Shown: one piece after another, positions 8,770 to 18,378 of the stretch
Numbering within the stretch: position 1 is the stretch's first letter
Layout of the letters: each line of letters begins with the position of its first letter
NCBI RefSeq assembly: GCF_004363045.1
Contig: NZ_SNYJ01000009.1
Location: forward strand, 1 to 64,000
Length of the DNA: 64,000 nt
DNA from: Aureibacillus halotolerans
GTDB lineage: Bacteria; Bacillota; Bacilli; Bacillales; DSM-28697
Direction of reading: 5' to 3'
The notes under the pieces: generated by a model
Database searches by the model: none
What the model was told of the DNA's origin: nothing
What the model saw: the letters and a program-made list of their open reading frames with translations, nothing else
Translations under genes and position numbers: made by a program

Positions 8770-10065
8770 CTATGATTTCGTAGATACTAAGACATCAGAA
8801 CGCTTTTTACTAATTCTAAATGTAACAATAATTAATACAATATTTAATATCCCACTTAAAACTCCAAATAATGCAATTGCTATTAAATCACTAGAAAACG
8901 CATAGTATCCAAATGCAAGAGCACAACTCCTAATTAATAAGGAAAAGCCAGTGTATTTTAGATGTAATGCTTGAGCATTTAACACTGGCAAGGCTCTTAT
9001 ACTAGGCTGTAGGATAAAGGTTGAAAAACTCCATAAGGCTATCCACCTAGCATATTTTCCAGCTATTAACCATTCCTCTCCAAACACAAACTCGAATAGC
9101 CCAGGACCAAACAAAATAACTAGCCCGAACGGAACGACACCTATTGATATAAGTATATTAGTTGCTTTCTTATTCAAGTTACCAAGATCTTCGCCATTAT
9201 TAGCAGCTTCAGAAATGCGAGGATAAAAAACATCACCCAAAGATTTGCCAATAAGTTGTGTGGGAATGGCTAGCACTGTCCGACAAATAGTATAGAATCC
9301 TACAGAAGCAGGACCAAAGAAGCTTGTCAACATTAAGATTGGAATATTTTCAGACACTGAGTTTAAAAATGATTGTGGTCCTCTATATATTGGAAAGTCT
9401 TTATATTTTTTAGCAAGATCCTTTATAGATGATTGGTTAGACAAATGATTATTTAAGTTTTTTTTATCTGAGAATATTATCATTAGAACTGCTCTTAATG
9501 CTTGACTGAAGGCTGTTAAAACAATAAGTATTGAAGGAAATGGATACATAAATCCAATACCAACTTTACTGCCTTGTACTATTAAAGATTGTAAAAATGT
9601 AACTTTAGCTGTGACTTTGAATTGCTTTGTTCGGATAAGCCATTGTTCAACAACCTGATATAATCCAGCGAAAAAAATTACTAGAGGAATAAGATATAAA
9701 AATGACGCTAGATCTTCAATATGAAATATTTCAGCTATTTGTTGATTAAATAATGTTAATTGAATAACTACAAACGTCGCAATTGAAGTCGAGATCAATA
9801 AAGAAAGTCGGATTAACCCTATAGCATCATTATCAGTTTTAGGAAGTACAATAGCTATAGGATAAGTTAATGACGCTATTGGTGAAAGAATTCCTATAAT
9901 TGATATAAATACACCCATTAAGCCATATGCTTCTGGCCCATAAATACGGGATATTACCGGAGTTAATACCAATGAGACTAATTGAGCTGATGCTGTTCCG
10001 GTTATCATTAATACTACATTTCTCACAAAACTTTTTCGTAATAGTATTCCAATTATTGGTTTCAT
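8770..10065 (-). CDS. Wzx-type oligosaccharide flippase (locus 1)
   Basis: Protein of 431 residues with about 12-14 predicted membrane segments. It shows the polysaccharide-synthesis/MATE-like start (FVRNVVLMITGTASAQLVSLVLTP, split here into short runs), VISRIYGPEAYG and ALRAVLM. It would flip lipid-linked repeat units across the membrane for the Wzy polymerase encoded just upstream. The ribosome site is AAGGAATAGTCA. Sequence identity among flippases is low, so repeat-unit specificity cannot be read. It lies in the AT-rich cassette. Confidence 0.85.
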   Translation of the reverse strand: MKPIIGILLRKSFVRNVVLMITGTASAQLVSLVLTPVISRIYGPEAYGLMGVFISIIGILSPIASLTYPIAIVLPKTDNDAIGLIRLSLLISTSIATFVVIQLTLFNQQIAEIFHIEDLASFLYLIPLVIFFAGLYQVVEQWLIRTKQFKVTAKVTFLQSLIVQGSKVGIGFMYPFPSILIVLTAFSQALRAVLMIIFSDKKNLNNHLSNQSSIKDLAKKYKDFPIYRGPQSFLNSVSENIPILMLTSFFGPASVGFYTICRTVLAIPTQLIGKSLGDVFYPRISEAANNGEDLGNLNKKATNILISIGVVPFGLVILFGPGLFEFVFGEEWLIAGKYARWIALWSFSTFILQPSIRALPVLNAQALHLKYTGFSLLIRSCALAFGYYAFSSDLIAIALFGVLSGILNIVLIIVTFRISKKRSDVLVSTKS

Positions 10066-10151
10066 TGACTATTCCTTATGCCCTCTCTATTCTCACCCTC
10101 ATTGTTTCTTCCACTCACAAATTAGAAAAACTAATCTATTTATAATTAAAG

Positions 10152-11207
10152 TTATACATTAAAAATCCATTCATACGGCACTGTTTCGTCATTCTGTGCA
10201 TAAAAATAACGATACCACCAAGTGAAAATTATAAAAAATACTAACAACCAACCAAAAAAGTACCTCTTATTCCCCCAAAATTTTTCGATAAGATATGGCA
10301 GCAAAATGATTTGTACTATAATAAAATTCCAAGACAATCTATATGCGAATGTGCTTGCGTAATAAATCGAAAAATTTAAAATGAAACCTACAAAGTAAGT
10401 ACAATAGTAAAAAATAAACACATTACAATTTTCTTTAAACTTTCTATATAAATAATTAGCAGCCACTATATAAGGCAAATTTAATATTAAGACCCCAAAG
10501 CCTAATTCTAATGAGGGATCTCTTTGCAAGTAATGCTTATAATGCTCAGGGACTAGGCCAGTCAATATTATGTCATAATAATATGAGATAAATAGTATTA
10601 ATACATAGAGAATAATCCTAATAAATTTATCTAGTTTTTTATTACTACCAATTAACTGATATATAAAATAGAAGGGGTATATAACCAAAACTGAAAAGTG
10701 AAAAGTAACGGCTAATAATACAAAAAGAGAAAATAAAATTAATCTTTTCTCTAAGATATATCTTATGCTATATAATATAATAGCCATAGCTGTGACTTGT
10801 AACATCGTATTATAGGACATTTGATAGAATAACAACATAAAAACAAACATTCCTATACCTACGTTTAGATGTTTTTTGTGGTAATCGAGGGCAAAATAAA
10901 TGAAAAGAACTGTAATCGCTTCTATTATAAATAAAAGAAGTTGAAAGTCCCCACCTAACATAATTATTAATTCACTAATTATCTTGTAGCTTATTTCAGA
11001 ATTGCTACCCCAGCCTAGTTCTAGATTAGTAAAACCTTGCTTATAGCTAAAATAATCTGTGCCAATACCGTACCTTACAGCAGCAAAAAATGAAGGTGTA
11101 AAGACTGTTATAAAAAGCATAACTCCTCTTGATATATTATCTTTACACTTTGCAGTAATAGTCGCAAAGATACTAGTTAGAATCGCCAAAAGGCCATAAA
11201 AAATCAT
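10152..11207 (-). CDS. EpsG-family polysaccharide polymerase (Wzy, locus 1)
   Basis: Protein of 351 residues, almost entirely membrane segments, with the EpsG/Wzy hallmark AAVRYGIGTDYFSY near residues 45-58 and a cytoplasm-exposed charged tail. It would polymerise the lipid-linked repeat unit on the outer face of the membrane. Its ATG overlaps the stop of the upstream GT2 gene as ATGA. Strongly AT-rich with many ATA codons, unlike the locus head. It has no close resemblance to the locus 2 polymerase (O-antigen ligase family). Confidence 0.8.
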   Translation of the reverse strand: MIFYGLLAILTSIFATITAKCKDNISRGVMLFITVFTPSFFAAVRYGIGTDYFSYKQGFTNLELGWGSNSEISYKIISELIIMLGGDFQLLLFIIEAITVLFIYFALDYHKKHLNVGIGMFVFMLLFYQMSYNTMLQVTAMAIILYSIRYILEKRLILFSLFVLLAVTFHFSVLVIYPFYFIYQLIGSNKKLDKFIRIILYVLILFISYYYDIILTGLVPEHYKHYLQRDPSLELGFGVLILNLPYIVAANYLYRKFKENCNVFIFYYCTYFVGFILNFSIYYASTFAYRLSWNFIIVQIILLPYLIEKFWGNKRYFFGWLLVFFIIFTWWYRYFYAQNDETVPYEWIFNV

Positions 11208-12220
11208 AGATCTTTTTTCCTCTTTATTTCTTTTTTTAACTTATATATTAAATAAATAAAATAGGGACCCACTTTTGTAAATAGAAAATTGTCGAGTATT
11301 TTCCGTTGCACACTCACACTTCCATTTTGCTCAATATAATACTTGTTAGATTTAAAATGATTAAAGTTACTTCTAAAAAAATTGATATAATCATATCTGT
11401 ATTTTCTTATATTTTTAAAACTACAATTATTTAGTGATATCTTATACCACATTATTCCGTACTTTAAGCTTATCATCTCAATTTCTTCAAACCAGTAATT
11501 ATATATGTTGTTACTTATTGCATACTCTTTTATTAATTTTAGTATCTCCAATACATCTGTTAACGTTTTTGCATTTGCTTGTGTTGCACTACCTGGCCTT
11601 AGTACTCTGTAGTTATAAAGAGGCTTTTCAATACATACAATACTGTTTGCCATCATTAATGAACAACTAATTACAAATAAATCTTCTCTTCTGAAATCCA
11701 CGGGAAATTTTATATTATTTTCAATCAATAGTTTTCTTCTAAAAAGTTTATTCCATGGAGTAGGATTCACATTAAACAAGACATTCTTTTCGTCTTTATT
11801 TAATATTTTCTTATTATAAGGACCTCCCACCACCATCTTAATCCTACCTTTTTCCTTGACTTCGTAATAGTTACATATCGCTATGTCAACATCATGTTTA
11901 ATAATTGCAGAATATAACTCTTCAATCATTGTTTCTTCACACGAATCATCTGGATCAATAAAAATGACATATTCAGATTTGGCAAAACGTAATCCTCTAT
12001 TTCTTGCTGAACCTGCCCCATAATTGTGTGTGTTAATAACCTCTATCCTGTTATCCTTTCCCCTCCAATTTTCTATTATCTTAAGAGTACTATCGTTTGA
12101 CCCGTCATTGACTATTATTATTTCAATATCTTTAAATGTTTGGTTAACAAGTGAAATTAAACATTCACCAATAAATTGCTCAACATTATATGCAGGTAAT
12201 ATTATGCTTACTTTTGACAT
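11204..12220 (-). CDS. Family 2 glycosyltransferase
   Basis: Protein of 338 residues with GT-A fold signatures: VSIILPAYNVEQFIGECL at the start, VNDGSNDST, GAGSARNRG and the metal-binding FIDPDDS. It transfers a sugar from a nucleotide donor to the lipid-linked oligosaccharide at the inner membrane face. The C-terminal part is basic (KLKKEIKRKK), suggesting peripheral membrane contact. GAGGAGAGAAA precedes the ATG. The sugar added cannot be read from sequence. Confidence 0.87.
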   Translation of the reverse strand: MSKVSIILPAYNVEQFIGECLISLVNQTFKDIEIIIVNDGSNDSTLKIIENWRGKDNRIEVINTHNYGAGSARNRGLRFAKSEYVIFIDPDDSCEETMIEELYSAIIKHDVDIAICNYYEVKEKGRIKMVVGGPYNKKILNKDEKNVLFNVNPTPWNKLFRRKLLIENNIKFPVDFRREDLFVISCSLMMANSIVCIEKPLYNYRVLRPGSATQANAKTLTDVLEILKLIKEYAISNNIYNYWFEEIEMISLKYGIMWYKISLNNCSFKNIRKYRYDYINFFRSNFNHFKSNKYYIEQNGSVSVQRKILDNFLFTKVGPYFIYLIYKLKKEIKRKKDL

Positions 12221-12260
12221 TTTCTCTCCTCAAGTCATTTATTTGTTACTTTGCCTATAT

Positions 12261-13109
12261 TCAACTGATTCTTGAGTATTTGGAATACAAACCATCTTTT
12301 AAACCTTTAGCAATATATTTCAACTTCGTCATTCTTTGCTTCTCAAATAAAATGATAGTGATAATTCCTCTTGTTTTTCTTAATAATTCCAGTAAACACC
12401 AACCAGGAAAAAAAATACAATATCGTTTAATCACATAAATAAAGTTCCTATAAATATAATATCTCCTAATATGACTATGATTTGTAGTATTGATATTTCT
12501 TCCAAAAAAACTATGTTTTTTTAATTCACCTAGCTGATGATTTAACTGTGCAGTACTTATTTTCACAATATTATAGCCATTTTTTTTAATACGTAAGCAA
12601 AATTCATGGTCTACATAGTCAATAAACAATTTTTCAAGAGCTCCACCAACACTGACCGCCATATTAACATTCATTAAGCTTCCAGATGTGAAAACAGTTG
12701 TAGGGTTAGAAATATTATTAATGGAAGACGATATATTGAAATTATTACCAATAATATTTGGAGCCACTATCCCTAAGTTTTTATTCAAGTGATCGTTATT
12801 TATAACATTTTTCATTTCATTTATCATATTCTCTGAACAAATGCTGTCTTGATCTAAAGTTAATATCCATGAATAGGTATTCTTAAAAGCATAATCTATC
12901 CCCTGATTAATAGCTTTTGCAATCCCTAAGTTGTTAGGATTTTTAAACATGTCAATGTTAAAATCTTTAATTAGTGATTGAACTTGCTCAATATTACTTG
13001 ATGAATTATCGATTATAATAGTTTTATCCACTTGCTTTATAATTGCATTAATATTTTCTTTCAATCTCTCTATTTCCGGGTTATAAGTTATTATAACTGC
13101 AACAATCAT
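12261..13109 (-). CDS. Family 2 glycosyltransferase, rhamnosyltransferase-like
   Basis: About 282 residues from ATG at 13109, chosen for GAGGGAGTTTAAC directly upstream; a longer frame to 13190 overlaps the previous gene. Motifs: VAVIITYNPEIERL, IIDNSS, NLGIAKAINQGI, LTLDQDS (metal-binding DxD type) and DYVDHEFCLRI. This pattern is typical of the RfbF-like rhamnosyltransferase subgroup, fitting a locus that makes dTDP-rhamnose. Acceptor and linkage are unknown. Confidence 0.86.
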   Translation of the reverse strand: MIVAVIITYNPEIERLKENINAIIKQVDKTIIIDNSSSNIEQVQSLIKDFNIDMFKNPNNLGIAKAINQGIDYAFKNTYSWILTLDQDSICSENMINEMKNVINNDHLNKNLGIVAPNIIGNNFNISSSINNISNPTTVFTSGSLMNVNMAVSVGGALEKLFIDYVDHEFCLRIKKNGYNIVKISTAQLNHQLGELKKHSFFGRNINTTNHSHIRRYYIYRNFIYVIKRYCIFFPGWCLLELLRKTRGIITIILFEKQRMTKLKYIAKGLKDGLYSKYSRIS

Positions 13110-13176
13110 GTTAAACTCCCTCTTCATTAATTCACTAGTTTTTATTAAATCTCGATAAACCAATGACGTTTGCAAA

Positions 13177-14082
13177 TTACAATTTCCCAAGTATAGACAG
13201 TATAATTAAGAAAACATTTGTAACTTTACTAGCCGATTTAATGTCTTTATTAAAAGCTAATCTTAGCCTTTTTATAAAAGATCGCCTATATCCCACAAAA
13301 ATTTCAAGTGAATCAAAATTTTCTCCTATAAATAAATGACCGTATGTTGATTTAATTTGACAAGCCATTATGTGCTTTTTATTAGGTTCGTTAGTAAAGA
13401 AAAACCTCTTGAATCTTTTATAGTTTTTTTTGTAAATTGATCTTTCATTTCCAACAACGTTATTTTCATGCTGACGATAGCTTATATGTGGGGTTTTATC
13501 AAATATCACTTCACCCAAACCTATTACAAGTTTATACAGCAGGGCATCATGCATATAAACGTCCCTAAGCTGTTGATAATGAAGTAACTCCCTCGCTTTA
13601 TTATTGAAGACATATGTACAACCAGGAGATGGAATTTGGACCAAGGATTCTCCAAAAGTTAATCTATAGTTATTTTTACTAGATTGCCTTATCACATTTA
13701 ATTTTTTGTCCACAAGCCTTGTTGTTGAGCAATATAAAATCGGAATATTCGTTTGTTTTTTATCGAGAAAGTCTAAAGCTATTTCTATTTTATCACTGTC
13801 CCATACATCATCTTGATCAGAAAAAGCATAATAATCTGCTCGCGGCGCCTTTTTTACTAGATTTATAAAACTAAGAGCAGGCTTTATATTCTCTCCACTA
13901 TACCAAGATAAATCCCCTTTTAATGAATAACTTTCCAAGATTTTTTTTGTTGAATCAGTAGACCCATCGTCCCTTACAATCAGTTCTAAATTATTATAAG
14001 TTTGAGATAAGATACTTTCTATTTGATCTTTGATATACTCTTCTCCATTGTACGTGGACATCAACACTACAATTTTTTTCAA
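13177..14082 (-). CDS. Family 2 glycosyltransferase
   Basis: Protein of 301 residues starting with TTG at 14082, 11 nt after AAAGGAGG. Motifs: VLMSTYNGEEYIKDQIESIL, VRDDGSTD, and FSDQDDVWD (DQDD metal site), the form common in rhamnosyl/galactosyl GT2 enzymes of capsule loci. The C-terminus is hydrophobic (FLIILSILGKL), perhaps a membrane anchor. It lies in the AT-rich serotype-like cassette. Confidence 0.86.
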   Translation of the reverse strand: MKKIVVLMSTYNGEEYIKDQIESILSQTYNNLELIVRDDGSTDSTKKILESYSLKGDLSWYSGENIKPALSFINLVKKAPRADYYAFSDQDDVWDSDKIEIALDFLDKKQTNIPILYCSTTRLVDKKLNVIRQSSKNNYRLTFGESLVQIPSPGCTYVFNNKARELLHYQQLRDVYMHDALLYKLVIGLGEVIFDKTPHISYRQHENNVVGNERSIYKKNYKRFKRFFFTNEPNKKHIMACQIKSTYGHLFIGENFDSLEIFVGYRRSFIKRLRLAFNKDIKSASKVTNVFLIILSILGKL

Positions 14083-14223
14083 TATTTTCTATCCTCCTTT
14101 TACGATAATTCAAACTCCTGCCTAAATATTCCTATATGAGATTTAATCACATAAAATGTCATTTCACCTTAGCGTTTTTCCTATAAATTTTTGAATTAGA
14201 TGTAAGATCCTCCGACCTGAATT

Positions 14224-14406
14224 TCATAATATAAAGTTGAACAATAACTCAAACGTATCATAGTTATTATCAGGTGTTGTTGAATTCCACGATGAGTATG
14301 GATACAATTTACTGAGTTGTGCCGGATTATCCAAAAGTGTAGCGATTCGGTTCATTCTCAACCACATGTAACTTATAGTATTTTTAATCTCTTCATGTTT
14401 CTTTAA
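14224..14406 (-). pseudogene. Unrecognised open-frame remnant in a 360-bp gap
   Basis: The 14083-14441 gap holds an uninterrupted minus frame of 60 codons ending TGA at 14224-14226. Natural-looking residues include MWLRMNRIATLLDNP and SSWNSTTPDNNYDTFE. A TAA lies just upstream at 14407-14409 and there is no ribosome site, so only an internal ATG at 14367 (47 residues) could start it. It looks like the 3' end of a decayed gene left inside the cassette. Family not recognised. Confidence 0.3.
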
Positions 14407-14441
14407 TTAATTCTTAAATTATAAAATCCTTGTGAATTGAA

Positions 14442-15341
14442 TTAGTTATGAATTAAAGCAGGCAATTCAAATTGTTCACCTAAAATAAAATCAAATTTAT
14501 CTGGTTTAAATTGAACATATCCTGTCCATGGATAAAATGTCAATTCACCAAAATAAACCTTACCATTAACATAATAAAGATCTACACGTACAAATGGGAA
14601 ATCCTTTGAAAGTTCATCAGCGATTGCCAACATTTCATTTAGGTGGTCCGGCATTGGAATTACATCTCCAAAATTAGGATAATCCGTACTCACATCAATT
14701 AAATTCCAGTTAGTATCGTAAATATTTCTTTTATGTGAGATTTGTCTATCAACATCAAGTACAATATACTTTGCCTTTCCATTAAAACATATAAACTTAT
14801 AATCATTTATCCCTTCATAAATATTGCTTTCATCTTCTAAGTATTCTTCAACTACTATTTTCGGTGTAATGTTTTTATATGACCATTCACGCCCTAAAGA
14901 ATAATAATCCCTAACCATCCAGGTGTTTAAGGACCTTTTAAGTTTATCTATTTGTATTAATGATTTATTCTTACATAAAATGTTTGTACCACTACCATTT
15001 GTAGTTTTCATGACGAACTTATGAGGCAATGAGTCTAAATTAATTTCCTCAGAATTGTCATAGACGGCATAAAGCTCAACTAAAATATTTTCTAAACCTT
15101 TGGATTTAATATAATTACGCACCTCATATTTATCCGCACATTGTGTCATAATAGTTGTCCTATAGTGGATCTTGTACCACTGAAGCTTTTCAGTCCATCG
15201 TTGTGGCTTTTTTAGATCAACTTGCCTACCCATCTTTATTTTATATTGGATCTTTAGCATCCATGCATCAGGTATTATCTTTAAATGACGTAATATCTTA
15301 AACCTCAACTCTTTATTCTTAATAATTTTCTTATAATCCAA
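14442..15341 (-). CDS. TupA-like ATP-grasp protein
   Basis: Protein of 299 residues from a TTG start with a weak GGTG site. Pattern of the TupA-like ATP-grasp family: LNxP-type KKPQRWTEKLQWYK, CADKYEVRNYI, KFVMKTTNGSG (ATP-binding), VEEYLED, DYKFICFNGKAKYI, VRVDLYYVNGKVYFGELTFYP. Related proteins occur in teichuronopeptide and capsule loci and are thought to join an amino acid or similar group to polymer carboxyl groups. GalA/GlcA residues from ugd and the epimerase in this locus could be the acceptor (inference). Confidence 0.77.
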   Translation of the reverse strand: MDYKKIIKNKELRFKILRHLKIIPDAWMLKIQYKIKMGRQVDLKKPQRWTEKLQWYKIHYRTTIMTQCADKYEVRNYIKSKGLENILVELYAVYDNSEEINLDSLPHKFVMKTTNGSGTNILCKNKSLIQIDKLKRSLNTWMVRDYYSLGREWSYKNITPKIVVEEYLEDESNIYEGINDYKFICFNGKAKYIVLDVDRQISHKRNIYDTNWNLIDVSTDYPNFGDVIPMPDHLNEMLAIADELSKDFPFVRVDLYYVNGKVYFGELTFYPWTGYVQFKPDKFDFILGEQFELPALIHN

Positions 15342-15541
15342 ACTTATTCACCAAATTTCTTTCTGTCTTGTAAAGATCTGCTTTTACTAAAGTAGTTCTA
15401 TCAAACTCATATTATATTTTGTTCTTGCGCTTACAAGGAAATCTTAGTAAAATCACTGCTTCTAATAATTATTACACATTTTATTTCATTATCAGAGGTA
15501 ACGTTAAAAGTTCATACCATTTATAAATGATAAAAGTTAGA

Positions 15542-16639
15542 CTATATACTTGTCTGTATTTCACTTAAATAGGCTCTAATTATTAACTGTCTATCAAATT
15601 CATTCTCTACTTTTTTCCTAGCTTCTAAACACATCTGCTTTTTTGTCTCGAAATCTAATTTTATAAAGATTTCCACTTTATTTATTAGATCCAATGCATT
15701 ACCAGGCTCAAACAGAAAGCCTGTTACCCCTTCATCTACGACATCTTCAGAGCCACTTATTTTAGAAGCAATACAAACTCTGCCCATAGCCGCAGATTCT
15801 AGGAGTGCATTTGGTACTCCTTCTCCGCCATGAGAGGGTAAAATAGTACAATGGCATTTTTGGATCCATGATTTAATATCCTTCTGAAAACCAATATAAT
15901 TAACAATACCTTTTTCTACATAGTCATTTATGATTGCTTTATATGAATCTTCCTCAATAAAACCTGCAATGTAGAAGTTTGTATTTGGATAAACTTGCTT
16001 TATATTTTTTGCAGTCATAAGGTACTGATCAATGCCTTTTAATTTCATCACTCTGCCGATAAATAAAAAATTCATATGATTCTCTGGTGGTAAATTACAT
16101 AGTTCATACTGTTTTAAATTCACCCCAGAACCAGGAATCATTGCATAATTATTTTTCACCATATGATTCTCAACAAAATAATCTCTATCACCATAATTTT
16201 GAAAAAATACCTTATACGATCTTTTAAACGAAATCTTGTATAAGAATCCCGCTATATTACTAATTAAATTTTTCTTTAGAAAAGTAGCCCCTGTGCCAGT
16301 AACATTACTCACTTGTTTATTTTTCGTGAGATTAGAGGCTATACATCCATATATGTTCGGTTTAATTGTATATGAAAAAGTAATATCTGGTTTTATCCTA
16401 TTCATTATATTTATATATCTCAAAATCAATTTGAAATCCCTTATAGGATTAATGCCCCGCCTGTCAACCGGGGTATCAATAACCTTACATCCCATATTAG
16501 TAAAGAAAATATTGTCGGTATCTTTAGGCATTGAAATAAATACCTCATGTCCGTCCTCAACTAGTTTTAAAATTAATTCCTTCCTAAAGTTATATAAAGT
16601 TATAAAGTGATTAGATAAAATTAATATTCTCTTTCTCAT
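15542..16639 (-). CDS. Family 4 glycosyltransferase
   Basis: Protein of 365 residues of GT-B fold. N-terminal domain RILILSNHFITLYNFRKELI and SYTIKPNIYGCIAS (typical of capsule GT4 enzymes that add the second sugar), then NVTGTGATF, then the C-terminal donor domain with FIGRVMKLKGIDQYL and the GT4 signature PSHGGEGVPNALLESAAMG. GGTGGGGTAGAT precedes the ATG. Its position next to the initiating transferase and reductase suggests it adds the second residue of the repeat unit. Confidence 0.88.
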   Translation of the reverse strand: MRKRILILSNHFITLYNFRKELILKLVEDGHEVFISMPKDTDNIFFTNMGCKVIDTPVDRRGINPIRDFKLILRYINIMNRIKPDITFSYTIKPNIYGCIASNLTKNKQVSNVTGTGATFLKKNLISNIAGFLYKISFKRSYKVFFQNYGDRDYFVENHMVKNNYAMIPGSGVNLKQYELCNLPPENHMNFLFIGRVMKLKGIDQYLMTAKNIKQVYPNTNFYIAGFIEEDSYKAIINDYVEKGIVNYIGFQKDIKSWIQKCHCTILPSHGGEGVPNALLESAAMGRVCIASKISGSEDVVDEGVTGFLFEPGNALDLINKVEIFIKLDFETKKQMCLEARKKVENEFDRQLIIRAYLSEIQTSI

Positions 16640-16641
16640 AT

Positions 16642-17538
16642 CTACCCCACCTGCTGTTTGTTTAGATATTCCCTAACCTCCCTTTCTATTCCGTATTCAA
16701 AAGGTTCTGGAGTATATTTAAAATCTGCTTTTGCCTCTTCGTGAGAGAAACATCGATCCTCACTCATTCGCTGAACTCTTTCAATATAATCAACTTTTCC
16801 AGCTGTAAATAGTCTTAAGGATTTAGCTATAAACACACTAAAACCTAAAGGGAAACTTATAAACGTTGTTTTTTTATTTAGATATTTATTAATTAGCTTA
16901 AAAGCATCTAACAAAGCTATAGGTTTATCCCCTGATAATACATACTCAAACTTCACTTTCTCATCAGGTATCATTAAAACATTGTAGTATGCTTTACCAA
17001 GGTCTCTCGCGTTTACAGGTTGAATTAGGCCTTTGCCATTATTAACAATAGGAAAAAACCTTAATTTGTCCACCATCTTGATAAACTTACTCATGTTACG
17101 GTCAACAAGATCCCCATAAATCATGGTTGGCCTCAATATAGTAATATTAATTTCCGTTTCAGAAAGTATATCTTTAAGTTTGTCTTCAATAATCTGATAT
17201 TCTTCTGAAGCCAGTCGAAATTTAGAATATATACCAGTTGTATGCACACAGATCGCTCTCTGCACATTATTCTTGATAGCTGCTTGTATTAGTGGGAGGG
17301 TGTGTCTAATGTTCACAATATGAACCACTTTATTAACACCTTTCATACACTTATCTAGAAATGCTTCATCTCTAAGATCACCGATAAATTTCTCTATTTC
17401 CAATCCACTTTTATCTATGAGAGAAGTATCGGATGATTCCCTAACAATACAACGAATAGGACCTTCATAATTATTAATAATAAGTTCTTGTAAAAAGTAC
17501 CTTCCTGTATGACCCGTGATTCCGGTGACTAAAAGCAT
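16642..17538 (-). CDS. SDR-family sugar reductase/epimerase (possible 4-ketosugar reductase)
   Basis: About 298 residues from ATG at 17538 with AGAGGTGTTAAA upstream; the longer frame to 17604 runs into the upstream gene. It starts MLLVTGITGHTGRYFL (NAD(P)-binding) and shows TILRPTMIYGDLVDRN. It is an atypical SDR: no clear YxxxK, only HTTGIYSKF in the expected region. Similar proteins reduce the 4-keto product of CapD-type dehydratases to UDP-QuiNAc or UDP-FucNAc. It lies between the initiating transferase and the next GT, which supports a role in making the first sugar. Confidence 0.72.
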   Translation of the reverse strand: MLLVTGITGHTGRYFLQELIINNYEGPIRCIVRESSDTSLIDKSGLEIEKFIGDLRDEAFLDKCMKGVNKVVHIVNIRHTLPLIQAAIKNNVQRAICVHTTGIYSKFRLASEEYQIIEDKLKDILSETEINITILRPTMIYGDLVDRNMSKFIKMVDKLRFFPIVNNGKGLIQPVNARDLGKAYYNVLMIPDEKVKFEYVLSGDKPIALLDAFKLINKYLNKKTTFISFPLGFSVFIAKSLRLFTAGKVDYIERVQRMSEDRCFSHEEAKADFKYTPEPFEYGIEREVREYLNKQQVG

Positions 17539-17569
17539 TTTAACACCTCTATTACTCAATTTAAGTTTA

Positions 17570-18196
17570 TCAAGTACCTGTCTTCTTAGTACCTGCAACT
17601 TCATGCTCTACTCCAGTCCTACCTTCAACAACACCTTCACTCTTAACAACACTAAAGATGGTTCCAATGAAGCACCTTACATCCATACGAAAGCTAATAT
17701 TCTCAACGTACTCCCCATCCAAATTCGCTTTCACTTCTAAAGGAAGCTCATCACGACCATTAATCTGTGCCCAACCTGTTAATCCAGGCAGTACATCATT
17801 AGCTTTATATTTGTCTCTTTCAGCAATCAAATCATACTGATTCCATAGTGCTGGTCTCGGCCCTATAATGCTCATCTGTCCCACAAATATATTCCAAATC
17901 TGCGGAAGCTCGTCAAGCGAGGTTTTTCTCAAGAGTTTACCCATTTTTGTGATGTACTGTTCTGGATGACTTAATAGGTGAGTTGGCGTGTCCTTCGGTG
18001 TTTCGATTCTCATCGTACGAAATTTTAATATATTGAAATGTGTTTTGTTGATGCCCACACGTTTCTGCTTAAACAGAACAGGGCCTCTTGAATCAAACTT
18101 CATAGCAATAATTATAATTAAAAAAATCGGCGATAAAATGATCATTCCAATCAGTGAAAGAATGACATCTCCCCATCGTTTACCTTTCATATACAC
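17570..18196 (-). CDS. Initiating undecaprenyl-phosphate sugar-1-phosphate transferase (locus 1)
   Basis: Bacterial sugar transferase (PglC/EpsL type), about 208 residues. The best start is GTG at 18196 (or TTG at 18199), 6-9 nt after AAGGAG; that site lies inside an ATG-initiated longer frame. One N-terminal membrane helix (GDVILSLIGMIILSPIFLI), then SRGPVLFKQKRVG, KFRTM, LRKTSLDELPQ, NIFVGQMSIIGPRP and PGLTGWAQINGR, all diagnostic. It loads the first sugar phosphate on undecaprenyl phosphate. Paired with CapD and the SDR, a QuiNAc/FucNAc-type first sugar is likely. Confidence 0.9.
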   Translation of the reverse strand: MYMKGKRWGDVILSLIGMIILSPIFLIIIIAMKFDSRGPVLFKQKRVGINKTHFNILKFRTMRIETPKDTPTHLLSHPEQYITKMGKLLRKTSLDELPQIWNIFVGQMSIIGPRPALWNQYDLIAERDKYKANDVLPGLTGWAQINGRDELPLEVKANLDGEYVENISFRMDVRCFIGTIFSVVKSEGVVEGRTGVEHEVAGTKKTGT

Positions 18197-18378
18197 CAAG
18201 ATACACTCCTTCATGTTTGTTCCCTTTAGTAGATTAGGACTTCATTAGAATTTGTATTCCTCCATTCCAACCAACTACTAGACCACTAAAAGGTCGATTT
18301 AGTTTAAGACCACACTTACCCAGCTTCTCTTCTTTCATTTTTCAAAGTCCTTCACTGGGCTTTCGTTCTTCCAAAACC

